This document shows positions 51,679-60,753 of a stretch of 64,000 bases of DNA, in pieces (the stretch's first letter is position 1; each line of letters opens with the position of its first letter). Source of the stretch: Paractinoplanes toevensis (GTDB lineage: Bacteria > Actinomycetota > Actinomycetes > Mycobacteriales > Micromonosporaceae). The DNA is taken from assembly GCF_018332695.1 (NCBI RefSeq), contig NZ_BOQN01000071.1:19117-83116 (forward strand), in the 5' to 3' direction. The notes beneath the pieces are model-generated. The model was not told the DNA's origin and ran no database searches. It was given only the letters and a program-made list of their open reading frames with translations. Both the position numbers and the translations under genes were made by a program.

Positions 51679-53739
51679 GTGGCCGTAAGCCCGCACGAAC
51701 CTCCGCCCGCGCCGACCACCAGGAACTTGCGCGGCGAGCTGCGCGTATTGATGAGCTGGCGGCGGGTCTTCAACCGGTTGCGGGCCGTGCTGCGCAGCGC
51801 CCTGGTCACCTTCGTGGTGCTGACCGCCACGCTGTGGCTGATGCCCGGCGTGGCCAGCGCCGACGTCGTGCAGACCCTGGGGCTGGTGCTGCTGGTCGCC
51901 GGGACCGGTGCGGTGCTGCGGCCGCTGCTGCTGGTCGGCATCGTCGCGCTCGGCGGCTGGGGGGCCATGCTGCTCGGCGTCGTCGCCCAGATCACGGTGA
52001 TCGTGGTGGCCCTCGAACTCGACCCGGCCGAGCGGATCAGCGGCCTTCCGTCGCTGGTCGTCGCCGCGATCCTGGCCGTTGTGTTCGCCGCCATCATCGA
52101 CTGGATGCTCGACTCCGGCTCCGACGACACGTTCGTCAAGGAGGCCAAGCGGCTCATGCGCGGGGTGCGACGGCGGCAGGTGCGGCAGGCCGGCGGGCCG
52201 TTCCTCACCCTGCGCCGGCCCCGCCAGGGCACCGAACCGGGCCTGCTCATGCTCCAGTTCGACGGGCTCTCCGAGCCGGTGCTGCGCTGGGCGGTGCGGG
52301 CCGGCAACCTGCCCACGCTCGGGCACTGGCTGCGCTCCGGCAGCCACGCCATGGTCGGCTGGCACACCGGGATGCCGTCGACCACGCCCGCCTCGCAGGC
52401 CGGCATCCTGCACGGCGCCTTCCGGCAGATCCCCGGCTTCCGGTGGTACGAGAAGGAGACCGGCAAGCTGATGGTCTCCAGCCGGCCCCGGGACGCGGCC
52501 TTGATCGAGCCGCGGTTGTCCGACGGGCGCGGGCTGCTGCGCGACGGCGGGGTCAGCATCGGCAACGCGTTCAGCGGGGACGCCGTGGTCAGCCTGCTCA
52601 CGGTCAGCCACGCGGCGCTGCCCGGGCGCTCGGCGCGGGGCTGGGCGGCGTTCATGGCCTCGCCGTACGGCTTCACCCGGGCCCTCGTGCTCGGCGTCGG
52701 CGAGGTGTTCACCGAGCTGCACCAGGCCCGCCTCCAGCGCCGCCGCAACCTGCAACCCCGGGTCAGCCGCTCCGGCGCGTTCCTGGCCCTGCGCCCGGCC
52801 TCGATGCTGCTGCGCGACGTGAACATCTCGCTGATCGCCGAGCAGATGGCCCGCGGTGCCCCGGCCGTCTACTGCGACCTGGTCGACTACGACGAGGTGG
52901 CGCACCACGCCGGCCCGGCCCGGCCCGAGTCGATGCGGCAGCTGGAAAGCCTGGACCGGATGCTCGGGGTGTTGGAACGGCTCGCCCCCGAGGCGGCCCG
53001 GCGCTACCACATCGTCGTGCTCTCCGACCACGGTCAGAGCCAGGGCGCCACGTTCCGGCAGCGCTACGGCGAGACCCTCAAGGACCTGGTCGCGCGGCTT
53101 TCCGCGGACGACTCGGCGGCCCCCGAGACCCCGGCCGAGGAGGAGGGGACGGTGGAGGCTCCGCTGCTGGTGGTCTCGTCCGGCAACCTCTCCCTGCTCT
53201 ACCTGACCCGGTTCCCGCATCGGCTGTGCCGGGCCGAGATCGACGAGGCCTATCCGCGGCTGGTGCCGGGGCTGGTCGCGCACCCGGGGATCGGCCTCGT
53301 GGTGGTCCGGGACGAGGACGGACCGGTCGCGCTCGGCACCTCCGGCCTGCACCGGTTGAGTGACGGCACGGTCGAGGGCGCCGACCCGCTGCTGCCGTAC
53401 GGTCCGCACGCCCGCGCCGACCTGCTCCGCCACCAGGAGTCGATGCACGTCGGCGACCTGGTGCTGATCTCCTCGGTGGACCCGGTGACCGAGGAGGTCG
53501 CCGCGTTCGAGGAGCTGGTCGGCTCGCACGGCGGGCTGGGCGGCTGGCAGACCGAGGCGGTTCTGGTGCACCCGGCGCGGTGGCCGATCGGCCGGCCGGA
53601 ACTCGACGGTCCGGACGCCGTGCACCGGCAGCTCGTCGAGTGGCTGGACATGCTCGGCCTGCGAACCCAGCCGGTCGGGGCCGACGAGTTGGAAGCCGGA
53701 TCATCGACGCCGAGACTTTCCCGCGCGCACGACGGTTAA
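51679..53739 (+). CDS. Phage-holin-like membrane domain fused to a type I phosphodiesterase/nucleotide pyrophosphatase domain
   Basis: A 686-aa protein. After a Pro-rich start come four hydrophobic segments (residues about 30-150: ALVTFVVLTATLWLMPGVA; LGLVLLVAGTGAVLRPLLLV; GAMLLGVVAQITVIVVAL; LVVAAILAVVFAAIIDWML) of the holin-like type. The rest is an alkaline-phosphatase-superfamily domain: LLMLQFDGLSEPVL (metal Asp), TGMPSTTPASQAGILHG (nucleophilic Thr/Ser region), YCDLVDYDEVAHHAGP, and HIVVLSDHGQSQG (Asp-His). It may cleave phosphodiesters of lipids or nucleotides at the membrane. GTG 51679 is chosen; ATG 51751 would omit the leader. Confidence 0.82.
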   Translation: MAVSPHEPPPAPTTRNLRGELRVLMSWRRVFNRLRAVLRSALVTFVVLTATLWLMPGVASADVVQTLGLVLLVAGTGAVLRPLLLVGIVALGGWGAMLLGVVAQITVIVVALELDPAERISGLPSLVVAAILAVVFAAIIDWMLDSGSDDTFVKEAKRLMRGVRRRQVRQAGGPFLTLRRPRQGTEPGLLMLQFDGLSEPVLRWAVRAGNLPTLGHWLRSGSHAMVGWHTGMPSTTPASQAGILHGAFRQIPGFRWYEKETGKLMVSSRPRDAALIEPRLSDGRGLLRDGGVSIGNAFSGDAVVSLLTVSHAALPGRSARGWAAFMASPYGFTRALVLGVGEVFTELHQARLQRRRNLQPRVSRSGAFLALRPASMLLRDVNISLIAEQMARGAPAVYCDLVDYDEVAHHAGPARPESMRQLESLDRMLGVLERLAPEAARRYHIVVLSDHGQSQGATFRQRYGETLKDLVARLSADDSAAPETPAEEEGTVEAPLLVVSSGNLSLLYLTRFPHRLCRAEIDEAYPRLVPGLVAHPGIGLVVVRDEDGPVALGTSGLHRLSDGTVEGADPLLPYGPHARADLLRHQESMHVGDLVLISSVDPVTEEVAAFEELVGSHGGLGGWQTEAVLVHPARWPIGRPELDGPDAVHRQLVEWLDMLGLRTQPVGADELEAGSSTPRLSRAHDG

Positions 53740-53745
53740 GGGTGT

Positions 53746-54882
53746 GTGCCCGCACTTCTCAGAGCCGTCGCGCTCGTCACCATCCTCCTTCTCGGCCTGC
53801 TCTTCGGCCTGCCGGCGCAGGCCACCGCGATCGGCAACCGGGTACTCGACTCCGCGCCCACGTTCAACGGGGGTGTCTACGCGATCGCCCAGCGCGGTCC
53901 GGTCGTCTACCTCGGCGGCGCGTTCACCAGCGCCACCTATCGGGGCCGCACCTACCCGCGGCTGCGGCTGGCGGCCCTGGACGCGCGCAGCGGCGCGCTG
54001 CTGAGCTGGGCGCCCGCGGCCGACGGCACGGTCCGGGCGCTGGTCTCGACCGAGGACAGCATCTTCGCGGCGGGTGACTTCCACGCCGTCGGCGGGCACG
54101 ACCGCGACTCGCTGGCCCGGCTCAGCGCCGGCACCAGCGCGGTGCTTCCGTTCAAGCACACCCTGACCGGCACGGCGTACACGCTGACCAGCGGCAACGG
54201 TCGGCTCTACCTCGGTGGGAGCTTCACCGACGTGGACGGGCGCCAGCGGGCCGGGCTTGCCGCATTCTCGCTGAGGACCGGCGACCTGGACGATCGCTGG
54301 CGGCCCCGGGCCGACGACGCCGTGCACAGCCTCGTCGCCTATGGCGGTCAGGTGTTCGCCGGTGGCGGCTTCCACACCATCGACGAGGTGCGCGGCACCC
54401 TGCGGCTGGCCGTCATGCACGGCAAGACCGGCGAGGTCGACGAGGACTTCCTGCCGAAGGCGCCGGCCGAGGTGCGGTCCATCGCGGTGGACCAGGCCGG
54501 CGTGTACGCGGCCACGGCCGGGGTGGGCGGCCGGGCGATCGCCTACTCGTTCAAGGGGAAGGTGCGCTGGCAGCGGGTGTTCGACGGGGACGCGGCGGCG
54601 ATCGCCACGGCCGGCGGCGTCACCTACGTCGGCGGTCATTTCGACAGCGCCTGCCTGACCGCCAAGAACGGCGTGCACGGCGCCTGTGTGGACGGCTCGC
54701 AGCCGCGCTACAAGCTGGCCGCGGTGACCGCGGCCGGGGAGCTGGCCCCCTGGGCGCCGCAGGGCAACGGCGTCATCGGGGTGCGGGTGCTGAGCGTCAA
54801 CCCCGACACCGGCGTCCTGGTGGCCGGCGGCGACTTCACCACGATCAACGGCCTGGACCGGCGCCGGCTGGCGGTCTTCTGA
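53746..54882 (+). CDS. Secreted beta-propeller protein (delta-60-like repeats)
   Basis: A 378-aa protein with a signal peptide (LLRAVALVTILLLGLLFGLP) and repeated four-stranded blades (VVYLGGAFTSATYRGR; SIFAAGDFHAVGG; RLYLGGSFTDVDG; QVFAGGGFHTIDE; GVTYVGGHFDS; VLVAGGDFTTING), giving about six copies. Follows the phosphodiesterase gene after six bases, so it may be in the same transcript. Function is unknown; adhesion or structural roles are likely. Confidence 0.82.
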   Translation: MPALLRAVALVTILLLGLLFGLPAQATAIGNRVLDSAPTFNGGVYAIAQRGPVVYLGGAFTSATYRGRTYPRLRLAALDARSGALLSWAPAADGTVRALVSTEDSIFAAGDFHAVGGHDRDSLARLSAGTSAVLPFKHTLTGTAYTLTSGNGRLYLGGSFTDVDGRQRAGLAAFSLRTGDLDDRWRPRADDAVHSLVAYGGQVFAGGGFHTIDEVRGTLRLAVMHGKTGEVDEDFLPKAPAEVRSIAVDQAGVYAATAGVGGRAIAYSFKGKVRWQRVFDGDAAAIATAGGVTYVGGHFDSACLTAKNGVHGACVDGSQPRYKLAAVTAAGELAPWAPQGNGVIGVRVLSVNPDTGVLVAGGDFTTINGLDRRRLAVF

Positions 54883-54901
54883 GCGGTCTTTCGAGGGGGT
54901 T

Positions 54902-55738
54902 TTACAGGGCGCCGCGGCGCTTGGCGAACCGCTGGGTCACCTGCCACCAGCGGGTCGGGGTGAGCCGGATCAGCCAGTCGCCGGCCCGGGCCTCCTTGCT
55001 GATCAGCAGGCGGGAGCGGCGGGACTGGATGGCGGCGACGATCTGCCGGGCCGCCTCCTCGGCCGGGACGGTCAGCGCCGTCTGCTCGAACCGCCGGGCC
55101 TGCTCGGCCTGCTCACCCTCGGGGTCGGCGCCGCTCAGCCGGGCGTTGGCGGCGATGCCGGTCTTGATGCCGCCCGGATGCACGACGGTGACGCCGACGC
55201 CCAGCGGCTCGATCTCGTGGCGCAGCGCCTCGGTGAAGCCGCGCACGCCGAACTTGCTGGTCACGTAGGCGACCTGGCCGGGCGGGGCGATCAGGCCGAA
55301 CAGGCTGCTCACGTTGACCAGGTGCGAACCCGGGCGGGCCAACAGCTGCGGCAGGAACGCCTTGGTCATCCGGATCACGGCATGCAGGTTGATCTCCAAC
55401 AACCAGTCGAAATCGGACATCCGGTTCTGCTCGAACGTGCCCATCAGGGTCACGCCGGCGTTGTTGATCAAAAGATCTATCCCGCCGTGGCGGGAGGCGA
55501 TCTCGGCGGCCAGGTCCAGCCGGTCGCCCCCATCGCTCAGATCGACGGTGTACGTCGTAACCTCCGCCGCACCCACCTCGCGGGCCAGGGCGGCCACCCG
55601 TTCGAGGCCCTCCGCGTCGACGTCGAGCAGCGCCAGCACCGCGCGCCGGCGGGCCAGCTCGAGGGCGACGGCCGCACCGATGCCACCGGCCGCCCCGGTG
55701 ATCAGGCAGTTCCGCCCGGCGAACGCGAAACGCTTCAT
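54902..55738 (-). CDS. Short-chain dehydrogenase/reductase
   Basis: A 278-aa SDR. Cofactor motif TGAAGGIGAAVALE, NNAG in LLINNAGVTLMG, catalytic Ser in NVSSLFG and YVTSK (Tyr-x3-Lys), and PGGIKTG. Asp in LLDVDAEG favours NAD(H). Substrate unknown; related enzymes act on fatty alcohols or steroids. The C-terminal tail is basic. Confidence 0.92.
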   Translation of the reverse strand: MKRFAFAGRNCLITGAAGGIGAAVALELARRRAVLALLDVDAEGLERVAALAREVGAAEVTTYTVDLSDGGDRLDLAAEIASRHGGIDLLINNAGVTLMGTFEQNRMSDFDWLLEINLHAVIRMTKAFLPQLLARPGSHLVNVSSLFGLIAPPGQVAYVTSKFGVRGFTEALRHEIEPLGVGVTVVHPGGIKTGIAANARLSGADPEGEQAEQARRFEQTALTVPAEEAARQIVAAIQSRRSRLLISKEARAGDWLIRLTPTRWWQVTQRFAKRRGAL

Positions 55739-55821
55739 CGCGCGGTCCTTCCCTTGTAGAGGACGTCAACCCGATCACTCATCCGCCCATTATCGGCCCG
55801 GCGAACCGTAAGCTGCGGATC

Positions 55822-56766
55822 ATGACAGCGCCTCGCTCGCAAGCCCCGCTCGTCAACCCGCAGGCGGTGCTCGCCCCGCTCACCGACGCCGCGGTCTTCC
55901 TGGTGCTCACCGTCCGGGAGGGCGGCGAGGCGACCGTGCGGGACCTGCTCGAGGACCTGAGCGGGCTGCAGCGCTCGGTCGGCTTCCGGTTGCCGGCCGC
56001 CGAGTTGTCCTGCGTCACCGGCATCGGCCGCGAGCTGTGGGACCGGCTGTTCAGCGGGCCGCGCCCGGCCGAGCTGCACCGGTTCCGGGCCTGGAAGGGT
56101 CCGCGGCACACCGCCCCGTCGACCCCGGGTGATCTGCTCTTCCACATCCGGGCCGGGCAGATGGACGTCTGCTTCGAGCTGGCCTCGAAGATCGCCGAGC
56201 GGCTCGCACCCGTCGCCGACGTCGTCGACGAGACGCACGGCTTCAAGTACTTCGACGAGCGCGACCTGCTCGGTTTCGTCGACGGCAGCGAGAACCCGAC
56301 CGGCGACGAGGCCTCCCGGCACGTGCTGATCGGCGACGAGGACCCGGATTTCGCCGGCGGCAGCTACGTCCTGGTGCAGAAATACCTGCACGACCTGTCC
56401 GCCTGGAACGAGCTCACCGTCGAGCAGCAGGAGGCGGCGATCGGCCGGACCAAGCTCGACAACATCGAGCTGCGCGACAAGGCGGCCAATTCGCACGTCG
56501 CGCTCAACACGGTCGACGACCCGGACGGCAACGAGCTGAAGATCATGCGGGACAACATGCCGTTCGGCTCGATCAAGGACGGCGAGTTCGGCACCTACTA
56601 CATCGCGTACGCGGCCACGCCGGACGTGCCCGAGCTGATGCTGCGCCGCATGTTCCTCGGCGACCCGCCCGGCAACTCCGACCGGATCCTCGACTTCTCG
56701 ACCGCGGTGACCGGTTCGCTGTTCTACGTGCCGACCGCCGAGTTCCTCGACGACTTACCGGAGTAG
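55822..56766 (+). CDS. DyP-type heme peroxidase
   Basis: A 314-aa dye-decolorizing peroxidase. The distal Asp motif is LLGFVDGSENP, the catalytic Arg is in IMRDNMPFG, the proximal His is in AANSHVALN and the FGTYYIAY block closes the fold. No twin-arginine signal, so cytosolic; no encapsulin gene is adjacent. It oxidises organic substrates with peroxide, or handles heme. The 3' end overlaps the HAD gene by 12 bases. Confidence 0.93.
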   Translation: MTAPRSQAPLVNPQAVLAPLTDAAVFLVLTVREGGEATVRDLLEDLSGLQRSVGFRLPAAELSCVTGIGRELWDRLFSGPRPAELHRFRAWKGPRHTAPSTPGDLLFHIRAGQMDVCFELASKIAERLAPVADVVDETHGFKYFDERDLLGFVDGSENPTGDEASRHVLIGDEDPDFAGGSYVLVQKYLHDLSAWNELTVEQQEAAIGRTKLDNIELRDKAANSHVALNTVDDPDGNELKIMRDNMPFGSIKDGEFGTYYIAYAATPDVPELMLRRMFLGDPPGNSDRILDFSTAVTGSLFYVPTAEFLDDLPE

Positions 56767-57372
56767 CTCGGCCAGGTCGGCCAGGGTGGTCAGCCGGACG
56801 TCGCCGTCCAGGCCGCGCAGCGCGGCGGTGCGGGCGCCGGCCGCCCGGGCCGCCTGCAGGCCCACCTCGGCGTCCTCCACCACCAGGCAGTTCGCCGGGT
56901 TCTTGCCGAGCAGCTCGGCCGCTCGCAGGTAGCCGGCCGGGTCGGGCTTGCCGGCCAGGACGTCGTCGGTGGTCACCAGCACCGGCGCCAGGATGCCGGC
57001 CGCGTCCAGCCGGGCCTTCGCCAGCCGGGCGTCCGCACTGGTCACCACGGCCCACGGCAGGCCGCGCCGGGCCAGCACGTCGAGCAGTTCGAGGGCGCCG
57101 GGGGCGGCCACGACGTCGGCGAGATCGTCGTACTGCAACTCGAGCTGGCGGGCCGAGGCACGCCGCATGTCCTCCTCGGCCAGGTGCGGGAGCAGCTTGC
57201 GGACGGTGGTCGCGCTGGGTGCGCCGTGCGCCATCTCGTACGCCGCCGGGCCGTCCACGCCGTACTCCTCGCCCCAGGCCAGCCAGGACCGCTCGACCGC
57301 GCCGTCGGAGTCGACCAGCGTGCCGTCCATGTCGAAGAGCACCGCCTCGGTCTCCGCCTTGATATCCGCCAC
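56755..57372 (-). CDS. HAD-superfamily phosphatase (beta-phosphoglucomutase/gph-like)
   Basis: A 205-aa enzyme with all four HAD motifs: FDMDGTLVDS, VVTSADARLAK (Ser/Thr motif II), KPDPAGY (Lys motif III) and VVEDAEVGLQAA (motif IV). The small helical cap places it in the phosphatase/phosphoglucomutase subfamily; substrate unknown. GTG start with GGAGG six bases before. Confidence 0.92.
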   Translation of the reverse strand: MADIKAETEAVLFDMDGTLVDSDGAVERSWLAWGEEYGVDGPAAYEMAHGAPSATTVRKLLPHLAEEDMRRASARQLELQYDDLADVVAAPGALELLDVLARRGLPWAVVTSADARLAKARLDAAGILAPVLVTTDDVLAGKPDPAGYLRAAELLGKNPANCLVVEDAEVGLQAARAAGARTAALRGLDGDVRLTTLADLAELLR

Positions 57373-57453
57373 CTAATGCCTCCACAGCTCCGCCATAGTC
57401 GCCCTGGCCAGTCTCCCTGGTTGGCAGGAACGAACCGAGGGAGATCCGAAACG

Positions 57454-58254
57454 ATGACCGTTTACGACCATTCGACCCGTTCGTCCGGCGAGCCCTCGAC
57501 CTGGCCCCCGGCCGGTGGCTACCACTCCGACCCCGATGATTACTACACCGATCCGCCGCCGACCACTCAGTTCCTCGCGGCTGCGCCGATCCCGGCCGGT
57601 CACCGGGACGAGGTGACGATGAACGGTCGGTACCGGGTCGAGGCGCCGCTGCGGGAGCGGTATCGCGAAGACGTGCCGGCGGACTTGCCGAGCCGGCCGC
57701 CCGCCGAGTGGACGCCGGCCCACGCCGATGGCCCGCCGCCGGCCTGGACGCCACCGGAGAAGGGCGCGGCCGGGCCGGCCGCGGCGCCGAAGAACAAGCG
57801 GCTCGCGCTGGTCGGCGGGATCGTGGCGGTGGCCGTGGCCGGCTCCGGGGTCACCGCCGGGATCATGGCGGCGGTCGGCGGCGGGAGCTCGGCCGCGTCC
57901 GGACCGGGCGGCGGCCAGGGAATCGGCCAGGGCGGTCCGGGCGGTACGCAGAACGCGGCGACCGCGCTGCACGGGACGTATGTGGTGTCCGACGGCAACG
58001 GCGGTTACACCACGCAACTCACTCAGACCGGGACGGTCTCCACGATCAGCGGCACGTCGATCACGGTGAAGAGCGACGACGGCTACAGCAAGACGTACGT
58101 GATCAGCACCTCGACGACGGTCGGGACCGGGCGGATCGCCGATGTGCTCAAGGGGCACACCGTGCGGATCGTGGCGACCAGCGTCAAGCAGAAGATCACC
58201 GCCAGTTCGATCACCGACACCAGCCTCGCCGGCGCCGCGCCCGCCGGGAACTGA
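57454..58254 (+). CDS. Membrane-anchored protein with DUF5666-like domain
   Basis: A 266-aa protein. The first 120 residues are cytoplasmic, rich in Pro and acidic residues; one membrane helix (LALVGGIVAVAVAGSGVTAG) is followed by a Gly-rich linker and a DUF5666-like beta domain (TQTGTVSTISGTSITVKSDD, KTYVISTSTTVG). ATG 57454 is preceded by GAGGGAG. The role is unknown; DUF5666 proteins are secreted or cell-surface. Confidence 0.75.
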   Translation: MTVYDHSTRSSGEPSTWPPAGGYHSDPDDYYTDPPPTTQFLAAAPIPAGHRDEVTMNGRYRVEAPLRERYREDVPADLPSRPPAEWTPAHADGPPPAWTPPEKGAAGPAAAPKNKRLALVGGIVAVAVAGSGVTAGIMAAVGGGSSAASGPGGGQGIGQGGPGGTQNAATALHGTYVVSDGNGGYTTQLTQTGTVSTISGTSITVKSDDGYSKTYVISTSTTVGTGRIADVLKGHTVRIVATSVKQKITASSITDTSLAGAAPAGN

Positions 58255-58262
58255 CCCCCTCG

Positions 58263-58358
58263 GGGCTGCTCTGTGTGGCGGTGCGCACCACCGGGGCTGC
58301 GGGGCCCTGGTGCGTATCGCCGGACAGAGCAGCCCGCCCCGATCAGATCGGGACGGGC
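58263..58358. terminator. Compound hairpin between convergent genes
   Basis: GGGCTGCTCTGT (58263-58274) pairs with ACAGAGCAGCCC (58324-58335), with an inner CGCACCA/TGGTGCG stem. It competes with a second palindrome, GCCCGCCCCGATC (58332-58344) with GATCGGGACGGGC (58346-58358; one mismatch). It fills the gap between two convergent genes. Confidence 0.75.
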
Positions 58359-58374
58359 TGTGGTGGTGCGCTGG

Positions 58375-59106
58375 TCAGCGACCGGTCGCCCGGCGCGGGG
58401 CGCGACGGGTGGCAGCGGGCTGCTCGGTGGTCGCCGGACCCGCCGTCGTGGCCCGGCCGGTGCGGGTGGTGGCGGCACCGGCCGCCCGGGGCGCCGCGCC
58501 GCGGGCCGTGGACGCCGCGGGGGCGGCCTTGGCTGCCGCGGCGGACTTGGTGGTCCGGGTGGTCCGCGGGGTCCGGGCGGCCGGGGTCGTGGCTGCGGCA
58601 ACGGGCTCATCCACCGGCTCCGGAACGGCCGGGGCGGCCGGCTCCAGGGCGGCCGGGGCGGCCGGTTCCGGGATGGCCGCGGTGACCGGCTCGGCGGGCG
58701 GCTCGGCGACCGCCTCGGGGGCCGGGGCGGCGGTGGCCACGGCCGGGACGGACGCGGCGGCCTCGAGGTCGCGCGCCTTCTCCCGGCGGATCAGGTCGGC
58801 GAGGACCGCCTTGTCGTACTTCGCGTCGCTGTCGGCGGCGCGGCTCTTCGCCTTCGCCGCCCGGGCGATCGCCTTCTTGCGTGCCTTGGCCAGGCGGGCA
58901 CGGTCACGTTCCTGGGTCTTGAGCGAACGCTTGAGACGCTTCGCCTCGGCCTCGACGTTGCGCAGGGCCTGCTTCTGCTGCTGGGTTAGCTCGGCGTTGC
59001 CGCGGAGCCGGTTGTCCAGTTCGGCGACGGCCTGACGGGCCTTCTCGGCGGCGGCACCGGCGGCCGCGGACTGCGCACGACGACGGTCGAGCTGAGGGGT
59101 GGTCAC
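58375..59106 (-). CDS. Histone H1-like basic, low-complexity protein
   Basis: A 243-aa protein with a basic, helical first half (KQALRNVEAEAKRLKRSLK, ARLAKARKKAIARAAKAKSR; likely coiled coil) and a second half of Ala-Pro-Thr-Glu repeats ending in arginine-rich stretches (TRRAPRRATGR). It resembles H1-like and Lsr2-neighbour DNA-binding proteins in composition only. GTG start with GGAGAG. It converges on the DUF5666-like gene. Confidence 0.7.
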   Translation of the reverse strand: MTTPQLDRRRAQSAAAGAAAEKARQAVAELDNRLRGNAELTQQQKQALRNVEAEAKRLKRSLKTQERDRARLAKARKKAIARAAKAKSRAADSDAKYDKAVLADLIRREKARDLEAAASVPAVATAAPAPEAVAEPPAEPVTAAIPEPAAPAALEPAAPAVPEPVDEPVAAATTPAARTPRTTRTTKSAAAAKAAPAASTARGAAPRAAGAATTRTGRATTAGPATTEQPAATRRAPRRATGR

Positions 59107-59145
59107 GAACTCTCCTTCCGTTTCGCACCCTCCGGCGATCGAGCG

Positions 59146-59835
59146 TCAGCTCTGCGGTTCCTCGACAGGCTCGTCGGCCGGTTCCGCGGCGACGTCCGCA
59201 GCGGTGCGGGCTCGTCGGCGTTTGATGTGCCGGAGGTGCAGGGTGACGTAGACGACCACCGCGAGGGTGATGATGGCGATCGCCCACCATTTGTAGCGAT
59301 GCGCGTGCTCGATGATCTCGACGAGATGCGTTCCGAACACGTACGCGACACTCGTCCACCAGCCGACCCAGATGGCCGCCCCGATCGTGTTGTAGATCAG
59401 GAACGTGCGCCACGGCATCGCGGTGATTCCCGCGATCACGCCGTTGAACTGCCGGAGACCGTCGATGAAACGAGCGATGACGACAATACGTCCCCCGCGT
59501 CGTGCGAAGAAACCTTCGGCCCGGGCCAGACGCTCGGGGGTGAGGAAGACGTACTTTCCCCAGCGGTGCACGGCCTTGCGCCCGCCGCGCACACCGATCC
59601 AGTAACCGATGTTGTCGCCGAGCACGGCCGCGACGAATGCGACCGCCGCGACACCGAAGATGTTGAGCCGGCCGGCGCCGGCGTAGATGGCCGCGGCCAC
59701 CATGATCGTCTGACCGGGCGCGGGAACCCCGAAACTTTCCACGCCGATCATGGCCGCGACGGCCGTGTAGCCCCATCGATCGAGGATCGGGGCGACGCCG
59801 TGCAGGAATCCGGGAAGGTCGGCAGGAGGTGGCAT
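59146..59835 (-). CDS. DedA-family membrane protein
   Basis: A 229-aa protein with five or six hydrophobic segments. The family signature is VESFGVPAPGQTIMVAAA, FVAAVLGDNIGYWIG and ARFIDGLRQFNGVIAG; the last 25 residues are a charged tail. DedA proteins are linked to lipid scrambling/flipping and membrane homeostasis. Its start lies 66 bases from the neighbouring GT2 stop. Confidence 0.93.
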   Translation of the reverse strand: MPPPADLPGFLHGVAPILDRWGYTAVAAMIGVESFGVPAPGQTIMVAAAIYAGAGRLNIFGVAAVAFVAAVLGDNIGYWIGVRGGRKAVHRWGKYVFLTPERLARAEGFFARRGGRIVVIARFIDGLRQFNGVIAGITAMPWRTFLIYNTIGAAIWVGWWTSVAYVFGTHLVEIIEHAHRYKWWAIAIITLAVVVYVTLHLRHIKRRRARTAADVAAEPADEPVEEPQS

Positions 59836-59901
59836 CGGGTACCTACGGTAGCCGGGCCCGGGTGCGGGAAACCTGTGGAGTCACTACTTCTGGATGATCC
59901 C

Positions 59902-60681
59902 CTAATGGGTGGCCAGTTCGCCGGCCCGTGGCGTGGTGCGGCCGAGCCGGGCGCGGATCGCCGGGATGGGCAGGGTCGGGATGGTACGGCGGAGCCGGGC
60001 GATGCCCCGCAGGTCCTCGCGGGCGGTGGCCACGATGTCGACCTTGCTGTTCGGATCGTCCACCCAGTCGACCGGCACCTCGTGGGTGCGCAGGCCGGTC
60101 CGCTCGGCCAGCACCAGCAGCTCGGTGTCGAAGAACCAGTTGGTGTCCTGCACCAGCGGCAGCAGCTGGTGGGCCACGTCGGCCCGGATGGCCTTGAAGC
60201 CGCACTGGGCGTCGGAGAAGCGGGCGCCGAGGGTGGCCCGCAGGATCAGGTTGTAACCGCGCGAGATGAACTCGCGCTTCGGCCCGCGCACGACCCGGGA
60301 GCCGCGCTTGAGCCGGGAGCCGATGGCCAGGTCGGAGTGGCCGGAGACGAGCGGCGCGACCAGCGGCAGCAGGCCGGCGAGATCGGTGGACAGGTCCACG
60401 TCCATGTACGCCAGCACGTCGGCGTTCGAGTTGAGCCAGGTGTACTTCAACGCCCGTCCACGACCCTTGTCGGCCAGGTAGACCGCCGTCACCTCGGGCA
60501 GCTCGACCGCGAGCCGCCCGGCGATCAGCGGCGTCTCGTCGGTGCTCGCGTTGTCGGCGATGGTGATCCGGAAGGGGTACGGCAGCACCGAGAGCAGGTA
60601 GCCGCGGAGCCGGCGCACGCTTCGCTCGAGGTCGGCCGCTTCGTTGTAGACGGGGATCACCACGTCGAGTACTGGTCTCAT
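59902..60681 (-). CDS. Dolichyl/polyprenyl-phosphate sugar transferase-like GT2
   Basis: A 259-aa GT2 enzyme (PVLDVVIPVYNEAADLER, ITIADNASTDETP, YMDVDLSTDLAGL as the DxD site, GSRLKRGSRV, CGFKAIRADV) without C-terminal membrane helices. The layout is of dolichyl-phosphate glucose/mannose synthases. Start is uncertain: ATG 60681 chosen, GTG 60705 possible; no ribosome site at either. It could supply lipid-linked sugars to the GT39 enzyme near 33 kb. Confidence 0.85.
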   Translation of the reverse strand: MRPVLDVVIPVYNEAADLERSVRRLRGYLLSVLPYPFRITIADNASTDETPLIAGRLAVELPEVTAVYLADKGRGRALKYTWLNSNADVLAYMDVDLSTDLAGLLPLVAPLVSGHSDLAIGSRLKRGSRVVRGPKREFISRGYNLILRATLGARFSDAQCGFKAIRADVAHQLLPLVQDTNWFFDTELLVLAERTGLRTHEVPVDWVDDPNSKVDIVATAREDLRGIARLRRTIPTLPIPAIRARLGRTTPRAGELATH

Positions 60682-60753
60682 GCGGTCAAAGATCGTGCGC
60701 GGCACTTTCTACCGGGTGTGGCGTAACTGTGCCGGCTCTGTGAAAGTCGTCTG

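Noticed and set aside
51679..52140. Holin-like helices as evidence of a prophage
   Set aside because: They are fused to a phosphodiesterase and no other phage genes occur nearby.
51538..53625. A 695-codon minus-strand frame across the phosphodiesterase gene
   Set aside because: Opposite strand has clear phosphodiesterase motifs; the antisense product is low-complexity.
58380..58760. Repetitive DNA resembling a tandem repeat or CRISPR
   Set aside because: It is the coding sequence of the Ala/Pro/Thr-rich tail of one protein; no spacer pattern.
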